From: Ferrovum sp.
Lineage (GTDB): Bacteria > Pseudomonadota > Gammaproteobacteria > Burkholderiales > Ferrovaceae
DNA: 48,176 bases
Direction of reading: 5' to 3'
Assembly (NCBI GenBank): GCA_019456405.1
Contig: WJXM01000006.1
Location: forward strand, 1-48,176
The stretch's first letter is position 1; each line of letters opens with the position of its first letter. The notes under the pieces were generated by a model. It made no database searches, had not been told where the DNA came from, and saw only the letters and a program-made list of their open reading frames with translations. This document shows, one piece after another, positions 38,794 to 46,544 of the stretch. Made by a program: the position numbers and the translations under genes.

Positions 38794-41589
38794 TCAGAGA
38801 TGACTCAGCAACGTCCGAACTTCATTTTTTTGAGGGAATTCCCTGGGACTGTGGACGAGTTCTTCGAGAATCCGGCGCCCCTGGTCCTTGTCTCCTGTTT
38901 GAACGAGCGCTACGGCATAGTGGTACTGAATATCCAGGGCTTCGGGCATTCGGGCGGCGACCGGTTTTAACAGTTCCAGTCCCTTTTGGGGATTTCCCTG
39001 GCGGGTGTAGATCCATCCCAGGGTATCCTGAATATTTGAATTGTCGGGGGCCAGTTGGTACGCTTTCTGGGCAGTGGCCAAGGCTTGGGGATTATGGGTT
39101 TCCAGATACAGATACGCCAGATTGTTCAAGACAACCGGGTTATTGGGAGTCTTTTGCAGAAGAAACCGGTATTGTTCGATGGCCGATGTCTGATTGTTTT
39201 CGACCAGATCCCGTGAGGCAAGATAGTTTCGGCTCACCAGATCGTCGGGGTGCAGGGTCAACCAGCGTCGGATATGCTGGTCTGCTTCCTGGGTTTTTCC
39301 GCTTTGGATCAGGGTGTTATCCAGTTTGATCTCACCCACGGTGGTGGCGAACACCTTTTGAGCCTGGGCATAGGCGGTAAGGGCGGTGTCATAGTGTTTC
39401 TGCTGGAAAGCGATATCTCCTTCCAGGATCGCGCCTTCGGGAGATTTGGGATGGGACTGGGTGTAATTTTCAGCCAGACTTTGTGCTTCTGCGTACTTTC
39501 CGGTCGTGAGTTCAAGCCCTACCAAGCGGTTCAAGGCATCCAGATTGTCGGGTTGCAGTTGCAGGGATTTTTTCAGGGAGGCGATGGCGGCTTCGTTATC
39601 ATCGATCAGGTTTTGTGCCATTGCCAGACGCAGATAGGCCAGGGAAGATTTCGGGTTCAGTTCGACAATTTTGGCATAGGTGGCAACGGCTTCCTTGTTT
39701 TTGCCTGTTTTCAGTTGAGTCTCAGCCAGAAGTTCCATGGCCATGGAATTGTTCGGGTTGGCCGTGACCGTGGCCTGAGCCTGGTCGAGGGCTGCCCCTT
39801 CCTGTTTCTTTTTCAGGTAATAACTGATCAGTTCCACATTCGGAGCCGCTGCGGTGGGGTTGGCGATGGCAGCTTTCTTCAGCCAATCCACATAGGTCTG
39901 TTCCTGTCCTTGCAAGGCGGCCAGACCGGCCAGCGCTTCCATGGCCTGGAGGTTTTTCTGGTCATGACTCAAAACGGATTCGAGCGTTTTCTGTGCGCCA
40001 GGGATATCGTGCTTTTTTACGGACAGTTGCGCAAGATTCAAGGCGGCCGGGCTATAGGCGGGATCCAGGGTCAGCGCCTGAGTAAAACTGTTCTGGGCGG
40101 CCGTCAGGTCGTTCAGGCCAATATAGGCGGCTCCTTGAAGATTGTAGAAATTGGGGTTCTTGGGGTTTTTGCTGATCAGTAACTGGATGTACTTGAGGGC
40201 CTTGTCGTAACTTTTATTGCCCAGATAGGTCAGGGCCAGGGCATTGTCGGCTTGAAGGTAGTTGGGGTCCAGCCGGGTGGCTGCTTCGAGATCGGAAATC
40301 GCACGGTTTTCCTGGCCCGTGGCCAGCAGCGTCAGGGCGAGTTGAGTGCGTAGAACGGCATTCTGGGGATTTTTCTGGGCCGAGAGGGCGAGGACTTGGG
40401 AGGCTTTTTCGAAATTGCCCGAATCGGTGTAGATCTGGGCTGCCAAGGCATTGGTTTCAGGGTCTGTTTGTTCCGATTCCAGCAGGGGAGCCAGCGTTTT
40501 GAGGGCTTCCTGGGGTTGGTGTTCCTTGAGTTCGACACGGGCCAGCATTTTTCTGGCGTAATCATTTTTTGGAAAAACTTCCACAAACCGGCTCAAATCC
40601 TTTTGAGATTCCTCGTAGTGGGTGAGTTGCAGGGCCGTCAAACCACGCAAAAGGACGGCGGGCATGAAATCCGGGGCGGACTTCATCACCATGTCGAGGT
40701 CATCTCGCGCCACCAGGTATCGTTTGTTCCCGTAATCGATGAGTGCCTGCAGGTATTTGCCCATGAGGGTATTGGGCAACACTTTGTTGTAGGTGTTGAC
40801 TTCGGCTTCGGCTTGGTCCATTTTCCCCATGGTCAGATACAGTGACGCCAGGCTGGCCAGCGCCGGGCCGCTTTTGGGGTCGGCAACCAAAGCCTGTTGA
40901 TAGGCGGAGAGGACCTCCTCGGGAGGCGCCCCATGGCTACGCAACAGGTCGCCTTTCATGATCCAGGCAGTGGAGTCATTGGGACTGGTTTGGGTGATTT
41001 GGTCAATGAGTTGGGTGGCTTCATCGGTTTTTCCCTGCGCCAGCAGGAAACGAGCCTGGCCCCGTTGTGCCCGGGAATCCTTGGGGGCCAGTTGAAGTCC
41101 CTTGTCGAAGGATTCTTGAGCATGGGGAAGATCATTCAATCCCAGATAGCCATCGCCGCGCAGGACCCAAAGTCCTGCTTGCTGGTCAGGGGGGCTGGCG
41201 GGGTTGGGTTGAATCTCGTCGATGATTTTCTGGAATTCTGCCCGTGCGAGATAGGCTTTTCCCAAGGTTTCCTCAACTTCGCCACTGTTGGTTCCGGACT
41301 GGAGAACCCGATGCAGTTCATCTTCAGCGGCGGCCAGATTTCCGGTATTCAGGTAAATGGTTCCCAACAGTGTGCGCGCTTGAACATTGTTGGGATCTTT
41401 CTGGAGCGCGTTCTTGAGTTGGATGATGGCGGATTGTTCTTTCCCTTGGGCCTGATAACTCTGGGCTTCCTTGATCATGTCCGGAACCGAAGCGCTTTTT
41501 CCACAGCCGGAGAGGGTGAAAACAGAAAAAACCAGTGTCGAACAAAGGATTGCGAGCGGGGTTGTCCTGACTTTGAGGGAATGGGACAT
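38794..41589 (-). CDS. prsT: PEP-CTERM system TPR-repeat lipoprotein PrsT
   Basis: A 931-residue lipoprotein made almost entirely of tetratricopeptide repeats. The signal peptide ends in lipobox LSGC (Cys29). Many 34-residue TPR units follow, for example ALALTYLGNKSYDKALKYIQ and NPKNPNFYNLQGAAYIGLND. Length and architecture match PrsT of exosortase-A/PEP-CTERM loci, which accompany extracellular polysaccharide production. It probably sits in the outer or inner membrane facing the periplasm and assists polymer assembly or export. It is followed by the c-di-GMP gene block and preceded by exosortase-associated hydrolase genes. Confidence 0.9.
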   Translation of the reverse strand: MSHSLKVRTTPLAILCSTLVFSVFTLSGCGKSASVPDMIKEAQSYQAQGKEQSAIIQLKNALQKDPNNVQARTLLGTIYLNTGNLAAAEDELHRVLQSGTNSGEVEETLGKAYLARAEFQKIIDEIQPNPASPPDQQAGLWVLRGDGYLGLNDLPHAQESFDKGLQLAPKDSRAQRGQARFLLAQGKTDEATQLIDQITQTSPNDSTAWIMKGDLLRSHGAPPEEVLSAYQQALVADPKSGPALASLASLYLTMGKMDQAEAEVNTYNKVLPNTLMGKYLQALIDYGNKRYLVARDDLDMVMKSAPDFMPAVLLRGLTALQLTHYEESQKDLSRFVEVFPKNDYARKMLARVELKEHQPQEALKTLAPLLESEQTDPETNALAAQIYTDSGNFEKASQVLALSAQKNPQNAVLRTQLALTLLATGQENRAISDLEAATRLDPNYLQADNALALTYLGNKSYDKALKYIQLLISKNPKNPNFYNLQGAAYIGLNDLTAAQNSFTQALTLDPAYSPAALNLAQLSVKKHDIPGAQKTLESVLSHDQKNLQAMEALAGLAALQGQEQTYVDWLKKAAIANPTAAAPNVELISYYLKKKQEGAALDQAQATVTANPNNSMAMELLAETQLKTGKNKEAVATYAKIVELNPKSSLAYLRLAMAQNLIDDNEAAIASLKKSLQLQPDNLDALNRLVGLELTTGKYAEAQSLAENYTQSHPKSPEGAILEGDIAFQQKHYDTALTAYAQAQKVFATTVGEIKLDNTLIQSGKTQEADQHIRRWLTLHPDDLVSRNYLASRDLVENNQTSAIEQYRFLLQKTPNNPVVLNNLAYLYLETHNPQALATAQKAYQLAPDNSNIQDTLGWIYTRQGNPQKGLELLKPVAARMPEALDIQYHYAVALVQTGDKDQGRRILEELVHSPREFPQKNEVRTLLSHL

Positions 41590-41628
41590 GATCGTTGATT
41601 CCTTGAGCGTTAAAAGATGGACCCCCTG

Positions 41629-41634
41629 ATTATA
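41629..41634 (-). promoter_or_regulatory. -10 element of prsT
   Basis: A perfect TATAAT on the minus strand lies about 40 bases before the prsT ATG. The -35 region (TTCCAC at 17 bp) is weak. It suggests that prsT has its own transcript rather than depending only on read-through from the hydrolase genes. Confidence 0.45.
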
Positions 41635-41658
41635 ACGATATAACGCGTGCGTGGAACC

Positions 41659-42516
41659 TCAGGAGAATTCTTTTTGCGCCAATGAGTTGACCCATTCTGC
41701 GCTGCGTTGAATGACCTGATCATTCCAGTGACGTTGTGAAAAGGTGTGATCCGCTTCAGGCAAGTCATGACGGGTGACGGCTGGGGACGAAAGCCGGGAT
41801 TTCCAGAGATCGGATGTCTTGACGGTATCCTCGAATTCCCGGGCGGTCAGATCCTGACCGCTGAGAATGAGCAGGGTCGGCCCTGCGTAGTCTGCCAGTG
41901 CGCATTGCATTCTTTCTGGCAGAGGAAGGAGTGAGCCTCGAGGGGTGGGTGACTGAGCCGTTTTCAGGAGGGCAGTACAGAGTTCCCGGAGTGACTGGGT
42001 CAACTTGAACTGTCCAGAGAGGATTTTTTTCCACAGTTGCGGGTTTGTGAGACGGCCTCGGTAATAGTGCTTGATCTGTGCCTTTGCGAAACCTTGCTCG
42101 GTACGGGTCCAGGGGTTGCAGAGAATCAGACCGGCAATCTCCGGGTTGATGCGGGTATGAAGGAGGGCGGCAGAGGCCGCATCGCAAAGTCCCCATAACA
42201 CGACGCGTCGGGTGGTCGGTGAATGAGTCAGGAACCCCTGCAGAGCAGAGGTGATGTCCTCCTGAATTTCTTCGAAGTTCCGCAGAGCCCCCGTACTGTC
42301 CCCCATTCCCCGGTAATCGAAGCGCAGACTGGGGATGCCGTGTTGGGCCAGTCCCCGGGCCAGCAAAGTAAACTGACGATGGCTGCCGGTACGGCACTGG
42401 GGCCCGCCCACGATGATCAACACGCCGAGTTCGGAGGATTGCGCTGGCTGAGTCAGGATTCCCACCAGAGCCTCTCCCTGGCATTCCAACGTCAGAGGGA
42501 TCTCAGCGTAGGGCAT
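41659..42516 (-). CDS. Exosortase A system-associated hydrolase 1
   Basis: A 285-residue alpha/beta-hydrolase. It has LIIVGGPQCRTGSHRQFTLL near the oxyanion region, SLRFDYRGMGDSTGA and WGLCDAASAALL at the nucleophile elbow. The elbow carries cysteine (G-L-C-D-A) instead of serine; I recall the same in this PEP-CTERM-associated family. PEADHTF near the C-terminus supplies the histidine. Function in the exosortase system is unknown. The ATG at 42516 overlaps the end of hydrolase 2 by 14 bp; the frame stays open upstream but only as an antisense shadow. Confidence 0.88.
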   Translation of the reverse strand: MPYAEIPLTLECQGEALVGILTQPAQSSELGVLIIVGGPQCRTGSHRQFTLLARGLAQHGIPSLRFDYRGMGDSTGALRNFEEIQEDITSALQGFLTHSPTTRRVVLWGLCDAASAALLHTRINPEIAGLILCNPWTRTEQGFAKAQIKHYYRGRLTNPQLWKKILSGQFKLTQSLRELCTALLKTAQSPTPRGSLLPLPERMQCALADYAGPTLLILSGQDLTAREFEDTVKTSDLWKSRLSSPAVTRHDLPEADHTFSQRHWNDQVIQRSAEWVNSLAQKEFS

Positions 42517-43330
42517 GAACCATCTGCTCGGTGGATCGGGCGATGAGGTCCGGACAATCCGTGATTTCCTGGGTCTGCCAAAAGGGTTCTCCGGCAAAGG
42601 AATGGAGCGTGACGCGCGCCCCTCTGGTTTGCCAGGATTCGAGAATGCGCTGGGTTGCCGGTGAAGGCAGACCTTGGGGTCCCTGCAATTCGAACCATTC
42701 AATCGGCAGGGAGAGAGGGGGGGCCTCCGCAACATTGACGTGATCCAATGCATGGGTCAATGCCGGGTTGAGGTCGTATCCGCCGATCTCCAAAATTTCT
42801 CCCTGGAGGAGTTTTTCCCTGAGCATTTGGGTCGTCACCTTGGACGTGTTCGCCAGAGTCATTTCTGCAGCCACCCGCAGGCGCAGAAACTGGGTCAGGA
42901 AAGTCGAACCGTTGAATACGGGCTGCCACAGGACACAGGGCAACGGGGGTTCATTTCGGCCAAGAAAATCCAGGGCCAACAAGGCTCCCAGTCTCAATCC
43001 CCACAGGCCCACCGGACAATGAAAACGGGTCGCAAGCCAGTCCAACCCCAGCCGCAGGTCATCGTGCCACATTTCCCAGCGTGTTTCGCGCAGTTCGCCT
43101 TCGCTGTCTCCGCAGCCATGAAGGTCCATCACCAGAACGGCGATGCCCGAGGACGCCAGTGCGCGAGCCTGGAGCGAGATCATCCGGCGCGATTTGTTCA
43201 TTTCCTCGCCAAAGGGAGGCACATACAACCAGGCGCCAGAAGGCGCCTGGAGGGGCGCATGAAGAACACAGAATCGTTTCCCCTCGGCGGCCTGAAGATA
43301 AAAAGGCGCGGGGAACGGCGGATCGATCAT
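42503..43330 (-). CDS. Exosortase A system-associated hydrolase 2
   Basis: A 275-residue alpha/beta-hydrolase-fold protein. It shows YVPPFGEEMNKSRRM, VLVMDLHGCGDSEGEL and LWGLRLGALLALDFL. The usual serine of the nucleophile elbow is arginine (G-L-R-L-G), so classical hydrolase activity is doubtful; as far as I remember this is typical of the family. Its role in PEP-CTERM loci is unknown. The start overlaps the acyl carrier protein stop (ATGA), and its end overlaps hydrolase 1, so the three form one transcription unit. Confidence 0.87.
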   Translation of the reverse strand: MIDPPFPAPFYLQAAEGKRFCVLHAPLQAPSGAWLYVPPFGEEMNKSRRMISLQARALASSGIAVLVMDLHGCGDSEGELRETRWEMWHDDLRLGLDWLATRFHCPVGLWGLRLGALLALDFLGRNEPPLPCVLWQPVFNGSTFLTQFLRLRVAAEMTLANTSKVTTQMLREKLLQGEILEIGGYDLNPALTHALDHVNVAEAPPLSLPIEWFELQGPQGLPSPATQRILESWQTRGARVTLHSFAGEPFWQTQEITDCPDLIARSTEQMVHALR

Positions 43331-43578
43331 GGATGTAACTTGTGATCCACAAAGGCAGTCAGCGTGCCCAACGTACCGAATACTTCTGCATTGATTTCGT
43401 CATCATCGATGGTGAAACCGAAATGCTCCTCCAGCGTGGTGATCAAATTGACCACCGCCATGGAGTCCAGTTCGGGAATGCTGCCGAGCAAAGGGGTCTC
43501 GGCATGAAACGTAGAAACACGGGGACCGAGTTGCAGCACTTGATCCAATAGATCCCGAAGGGCGTTTTCAGTACTCAT
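43327..43578 (-). CDS. Exosortase-locus acyl carrier protein
   Basis: An 83-residue acyl carrier protein. IPELDSMAVVNLITTLEEHF holds the serine that receives phosphopantetheine, in the helix II position, followed by FGFTIDDDEINAEVFGTLG. Small carrier proteins of this type occur in exosortase-A loci next to acyl-CoA ligase and hydrolase genes; the ligase is not in this window. GGAGAG precedes ATG 43578. It heads the carrier-hydrolase 2-hydrolase 1 run. Confidence 0.88.
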   Translation of the reverse strand: MSTENALRDLLDQVLQLGPRVSTFHAETPLLGSIPELDSMAVVNLITTLEEHFGFTIDDDEINAEVFGTLGTLTAFVDHKLHP

Positions 43579-43609
43579 GGCAGGAATCTCTCCAAAATCG
43601 ACCTGCCGC

Positions 43610-43615
43610 ATTATA
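43610..43615 (-). promoter_or_regulatory. -10 element of the acyl carrier protein operon
   Basis: A perfect TATAAT on the minus strand lies 31 bases ahead of ATG 43578, giving a leader of about 25 nt. No good -35 is present 16-18 bp upstream, so an activator may be needed. Confidence 0.4.
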
Positions 43616-43660
43616 TACGATCAAGAGCCGATTCCTTGCCACTGTGTCTCAGAAAAAGAC

Positions 43661-44386
43661 CTAAGCGATTTTTCTTTTGGTGGCGTACACGATACCGAAC
43701 AAGCCAAGACAGATCAGTACCAAGGGCATGGGTTCGGGAACGGACTTGGGAGGAAAGTCCCTCATCCCGGAATTGGTAAAGGCGGTGGAATACGCTGTTC
43801 CGTGGGCGTCCGTTCCGTAGGCTACGGCAAAGGTCCCTTCGGGCAAGAGGTTGGTGTGGATGTTGAGATAATCGTTCCCGGCGAACCCACTGGTATTGAG
43901 GGTGAATACGTAGATTCCGAAATTCGTTGCGGTAATGCCGTTGATCGCCAAATCTGCGCCGCTCCAATTGGTGAAACTGTTGGATGCGTTTGCGCCCGAA
44001 AGACCCAGAAAACTATAGACATTCGAGGAAGACATGGCCCCGGCATACTTGCTAAAGGCTGTGGAAACGGCGGTCGACTGTCCTGAGGTATTGATGAGCG
44101 AGGCGCTCAGCACGGAGTTTTCAATGGCAGAACTGGCCGAAGCGGTATTGGTCACCCCCAGAATCAGAGTGACAGGGCTGGTGAGTGCCAGCGCACCGGC
44201 AGAGTTCTGATAGATGTCGAATACCGCATTGATGTTGTTGACTTCTGTGCCGTAAATCGGGCAGCCGCCGGTGGCGCAGGTCGTGCCGTAGCCACTGCCG
44301 ATATGGAGGGTGGCGGGACCGGCGCTGGCAACGGTGGAGACCAGGGAGAGGAGGAGCAGTGATAGAAGTGCGGTGATCTTGCCCAT
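43661..44386 (-). CDS. PEP-CTERM sorting-domain protein
   Basis: A 241-residue secreted protein. It has a Sec signal peptide (KITALLSLLLLSLVSTVASA), a Ser/Thr/Asn/Ala-rich middle and a C-terminal PEP-CTERM tripartite signal: SVPEP, then a hydrophobic stretch (LVLICLGLFGIVYA) and basic TKRKIA. Exosortase A is expected to cleave there and anchor or release the protein at the surface, often together with exopolysaccharide. A cysteine pair (TTCATGGCPIYG) may form a disulfide. The middle matches no domain I recognise. AAGGAA precedes the ATG. It has a strong sigma-54 promoter. Confidence 0.92.
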   Translation of the reverse strand: MGKITALLSLLLLSLVSTVASAGPATLHIGSGYGTTCATGGCPIYGTEVNNINAVFDIYQNSAGALALTSPVTLILGVTNTASASSAIENSVLSASLINTSGQSTAVSTAFSKYAGAMSSSNVYSFLGLSGANASNSFTNWSGADLAINGITATNFGIYVFTLNTSGFAGNDYLNIHTNLLPEGTFAVAYGTDAHGTAYSTAFTNSGMRDFPPKSVPEPMPLVLICLGLFGIVYATKRKIA

Positions 44387-44430
44387 GGTTCATTCCTTCT
44401 TTTTAAGTATCAAGGTGACCCCAGATATAA

Positions 44431-44447
44431 AGCAATAGTTGTGCCAA
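44431..44447 (-). promoter_or_regulatory. Sigma-54 promoter of the PEP-CTERM gene
   Basis: The minus strand reads TTGGCACAACTATTGCT, with -24 TTGGCAC (44441-44447), five bases, and -12 TTGCT (44431-44435). This fits the RpoN consensus TGGCAC-N5-TTGCW exactly. Predicted initiation near 44420 leaves a leader of about 35 nt. PEP-CTERM loci are known to encode PrsK/PrsR, a kinase and a sigma-54 activator; neither is in the window. Confidence 0.85.
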
Positions 44448-44465
44448 TAAAATATATTTATTGTT

Positions 44466-44518
44466 TTTCAAATATTTGTATTTTTATCAGAGAGGTTGTC
44501 CTGAGGAAATGATAAAAA
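44466..44518 (-). promoter_or_regulatory. AT-rich upstream region with IHF-like site and inverted repeat
   Basis: Upstream of the sigma-54 promoter, TTTCAA-N4-TTG (44466-44478) differs by one base from the IHF consensus WATCAA-N4-TTR. Further out, 9-bp complementary arms TTTTTATCA (44481-44489) and TGATAAAAA (44510-44518) are centred about 79 bp ahead of the predicted start. This is where activators of sigma-54 promoters usually bind. IHF bending plus an activator site is an inference. Confidence 0.4.
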
Positions 44519-44590
44519 GTGTAAAGAAATTCGACAGAATTGGCCTTGATCAAGTTGGCTGCCACGATAGCGTCCGCTTCGTCCGGAGCA

Positions 44591-44635
44591 GTGACAAGCG
44601 ACCCCCCTTTACATTATAATGTATAGAAATATACA
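44591..44635 (+). promoter_or_regulatory. vapBC promoter with overlapping operators
   Basis: GTGACA (44591-44596) and TATAAT (44615-44620), 18 bp apart, form a strong sigma-70 promoter. The perfect palindrome ACATTATAATGT (44611-44622) covers the -10. TGTATA-gaaa-TATACA (44620-44635) covers the start site. Such paired palindromes are typical of toxin-antitoxin autorepression by the antitoxin or the complex. Confidence 0.75.
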
Positions 44636-44655
44636 TCGCATAAGGAGCGTAACTC

Positions 44656-44916
44656 ATGCACCGCACCCAGATTTACCTTCAAAATGACATGTATGAAAAG
44701 CTCAAGGCGCAGTCACGTAACGTTGGTGTGAGTATTTCAGAACTCATTCGTCGATCACTGGAAAAAGACCTCCAGCAAGATACTGTCGCCGATGCCCGTG
44801 CATTTTTCAAGCGTCTCAAGCCGCTGGAAAGTTTTGCAAGGGCCGAGCCGGAAAACTACGTTCGCGACTTGCGTAACACCAGTCGCCTGCTTCAAGCCCA
44901 AATAGATGATGCCTGA
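44656..44916 (+). CDS. vapB: VapB-type ribbon-helix-helix antitoxin
   Basis: An 86-residue antitoxin. MHRTQIYLQNDMYEKLKAQS forms the beta strand and helix A, and GVSISELIRRSLEKDL helix B, of a ribbon-helix-helix DNA-binding domain. The C-terminal part (FFKRLKPLESFARAEPENYV) should wrap the toxin. AAGGAG precedes the ATG. It overlaps the PIN toxin gene by 11 bp and lies behind a palindromic operator. Confidence 0.87.
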   Translation: MHRTQIYLQNDMYEKLKAQSRNVGVSISELIRRSLEKDLQQDTVADARAFFKRLKPLESFARAEPENYVRDLRNTSRLLQAQIDDA

Positions 44917-45301
44917 ACGCCTGGTGTTGGATACCGACATTGTCATCCACCTGCTAAAAAAGCAGCCGCACACTGTGGCTTGTTTTATTGGCTTGCTGGA
45001 AGCGCAAACCGTTTTTTTGCTGTCGCCTGTTGTCGTGGCCGAAATTTATGCCGGAGCTTTTCAGCGTGAGCACAAGGAGATTGAAACCTTGTTCAGCTTC
45101 TGCAAGCGCATCAGCATCGACAGCGAAACCGGGTTGCAGGCCGGGCATTATGCTTGCCGTTACCGTAAAGCACACCAAGGTATATCTCTTGAAGATTACC
45201 TGCTGGCCGCCAGCGCACGGCAGAATCGCTGCCCCTTGTGGACGAGCAATCGCAAGCACTATCCCATGGATGACATTGCCCTGTTCGACTTGCCCGGTTG
45301 A
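44906..45301 (+). CDS. vapC: VapC-type PIN-domain toxin ribonuclease
   Basis: A 131-residue PIN nuclease. The acidic active-site residues are visible in LVLDTDIVIHLL, VVVAEIYAG and GISLEDYLLAASA, with a closing LWTSNRKHYPM. VapC toxins cleave tRNA or rRNA and are held inactive by VapB. Two tandem ATGs (44906, 44909) are possible starts, both overlapping vapB, which allows coupled translation. The active site looks intact. The RNA target is unknown. Confidence 0.88.
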   Translation: MMPERLVLDTDIVIHLLKKQPHTVACFIGLLEAQTVFLLSPVVVAEIYAGAFQREHKEIETLFSFCKRISIDSETGLQAGHYACRYRKAHQGISLEDYLLAASARQNRCPLWTSNRKHYPMDDIALFDLPG

Positions 45302-45471
45302 AATTCAAATTCCGGATGAATGTTTCCGGGTATTCCCCGACCCGCCTTAACCCGCGGATTCAAACTCGAAGTGCAACATTGAATAACGGCGGGCGAAGCG
45401 GGCGAGATGAGTTAATGTCTGACCCCTTCAGTGCATGGCACCTTTGCGGCGACCCAACAATGTAGCAGGAC
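45302..45471. other. Spacer between the two toxin-antitoxin modules
   Basis: No open frame of note is seen. The bases near 45413-45428 (AATGTCTGACCCCTTC, complement GAAGGGGTCAGACATT) resemble a GGGGTCAGAC motif I associate with REP-associated transposase surroundings in Proteobacteria. It may be a remnant of past mobile activity; this is weak. Confidence 0.2.
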
Positions 45472-45957
45472 TCACGTGCCGAGTGATAAATACAGGGTCA
45501 TCGGGTTATCACGGCAGGGCGTAAATCCGTAATGCTCATAGAACGATTTGGCGTCCTTCCCCTGTGCATCGACCACCAGCGCATAAGCGGCCACATGCTT
45601 CTTTGCTTCTAAACAGCGCTCAACCGCACACCCCATTAGGAGCCGCCCTAATCCACGATTTCGATGAGCCGAATGTGTTGCCAAACGTCCCAGACGAAAG
45701 CACGGCACCGGATAACGCGGCAATTTTTGTTGTGTACGCTCATCCATTTGAACTGAATCAATTTGCGCGGCGCTCAAACTATAGTAGCCCAGTATGGTTT
45801 TTGGCATGTCCGTGTCGATCAACGCCCGTACCACGGCAATACCCTTCTTGCTTTGCTGGACGGCGAAGCGATGAAGATACTCATCCAGTTCAGTAACACC
45901 AGAGGTGAAGGCTAGTCGATCATGGCGGTGAGGATCGAGCAATTGTTCCTCAAGCAC
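45472..45957 (-). CDS. GNAT-family toxin (TacT-like)
   Basis: A 161-residue GCN5-type acetyltransferase like TacT/AtaT toxins, which acetylate aminoacyl-tRNA and stop translation. FTSGVTELDEYLHRFAVQQS near the N-terminus, the acetyl-CoA loop in RLATHSAHRNRGLGRLLM, and SFYEHYGFTP near the end match that family. The start is GTG 45957, six bases after AAAGG, overlapping the antitoxin gene by 8 bp; TTG 45975 is possible. The gene pair order antitoxin-toxin with overlap is standard. Confidence 0.88.
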   Translation of the reverse strand: MLEEQLLDPHRHDRLAFTSGVTELDEYLHRFAVQQSKKGIAVVRALIDTDMPKTILGYYSLSAAQIDSVQMDERTQQKLPRYPVPCFRLGRLATHSAHRNRGLGRLLMGCAVERCLEAKKHVAAYALVVDAQGKDAKSFYEHYGFTPCRDNPMTLYLSLGT

Positions 45958-46219
45958 GCCGCACCTTTTGCGCAACGCTCAAGGCATTTTGTAACGCGAC
46001 ATTTGGCGTAAATGTCCCATTAAGAGCCATCGTGAATGCCTGAAAATCTTGAGTTGACATTGTGATGCGGGATTCCAGATCTAGCAGTTCACGCGCTTTT
46101 TCTTTAGCGGCCGAGCGCACGAATGCTGCCATCGTGGTGCCAACTAAGGCCGCAGCGCGAGAAACAATATCCTTTTCTTCCACATCCATTTTCAATTCAA
46201 ATCGAGCAGAAGCAGACAT
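45950..46219 (-). CDS. DUF1778-family antitoxin (TacA-like)
   Basis: An 89-residue antitoxin. ARFELKMDVEEKDIVSRAAA and GTTMAAFVRSAAKEKARELL form the ribbon-helix-helix. The tail (SVAQKVRRA) should bind the acetyltransferase. The ATG at 46219 has GAGGT five bases upstream; the longer in-frame start at 46315 runs through the operator and is rejected. It lies behind a palindromic operator. Confidence 0.88.
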   Translation of the reverse strand: MSASARFELKMDVEEKDIVSRAAALVGTTMAAFVRSAAKEKARELLDLESRITMSTQDFQAFTMALNGTFTPNVALQNALSVAQKVRRA

Positions 46220-46233
46220 AGTAACCTCAAAAA

Positions 46234-46270
46234 ATACGGTAAATTTACGTATACGGTAATATACCGTATA
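46234..46270 (-). promoter_or_regulatory. Operator region of the TacAT-like module
   Basis: A perfect inverted repeat has 9-bp arms TATACGGTA (46250-46258) and TACCGTATA (46262-46270) around ATA. A third copy of the half-site, ATACGGTA (46234-46241), is a direct repeat 17 bp away. -10-like TATATT/TATACG hexamers lie within it on the minus strand. This fits cooperative autorepression by the antitoxin-toxin complex. Confidence 0.7.
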
Positions 46271-46275
46271 TACAA

Positions 46276-46473
46276 CGAGTCGGCAAGTGTCACTTTCGGA
46301 AATTCCACTCGCCACGCCAGTCTCAGGACATCTTTGACGATCTGACCGATGACCCTGCCGAATGGTTATTGGCGCAGAAAGTGGAAGATGAGGTCAAGCC
46401 GCCGTTGTGCCGTTCCCGGATGCCCATCATTCACCGACCGTTCGAGGATGCCGAGTGGTTTAATGCCAATGCT
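46276..46473 (+). pseudogene. Short coding remnant resembling a RES-domain toxin N-terminus
   Basis: One plus-strand frame reads as plausible protein, including [20 protein letters not shown] and [13 protein letters not shown], then loses coding character. It lacks a start with a ribosome-binding site and collides with the antitoxin operator and the Fic gene end. The fragment reminds me of the N-terminal part of RES-family NAD-degrading toxins, but that is from memory and unverified. It is most likely a decayed gene fragment. Confidence 0.35.
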
Positions 46474-46544
46474 AGGTATGGACGAACGGTGGATGGGAGT
46501 TCGACCTGGTGTTGCCGTGTCGCTTGTTTTAGCGTGGTCTTGGG

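Noticed and set aside
44387-44655. Small gene in the spacer before vapB
   Set aside because: The sequence is AT-rich, holds promoter elements on both sides and has no credible frame.
45302-45471. Insertion sequence or REP element between the two toxin-antitoxin modules
   Set aside because: There is no transposase frame, no terminal inverted repeats and no target duplication; only a short suggestive motif.
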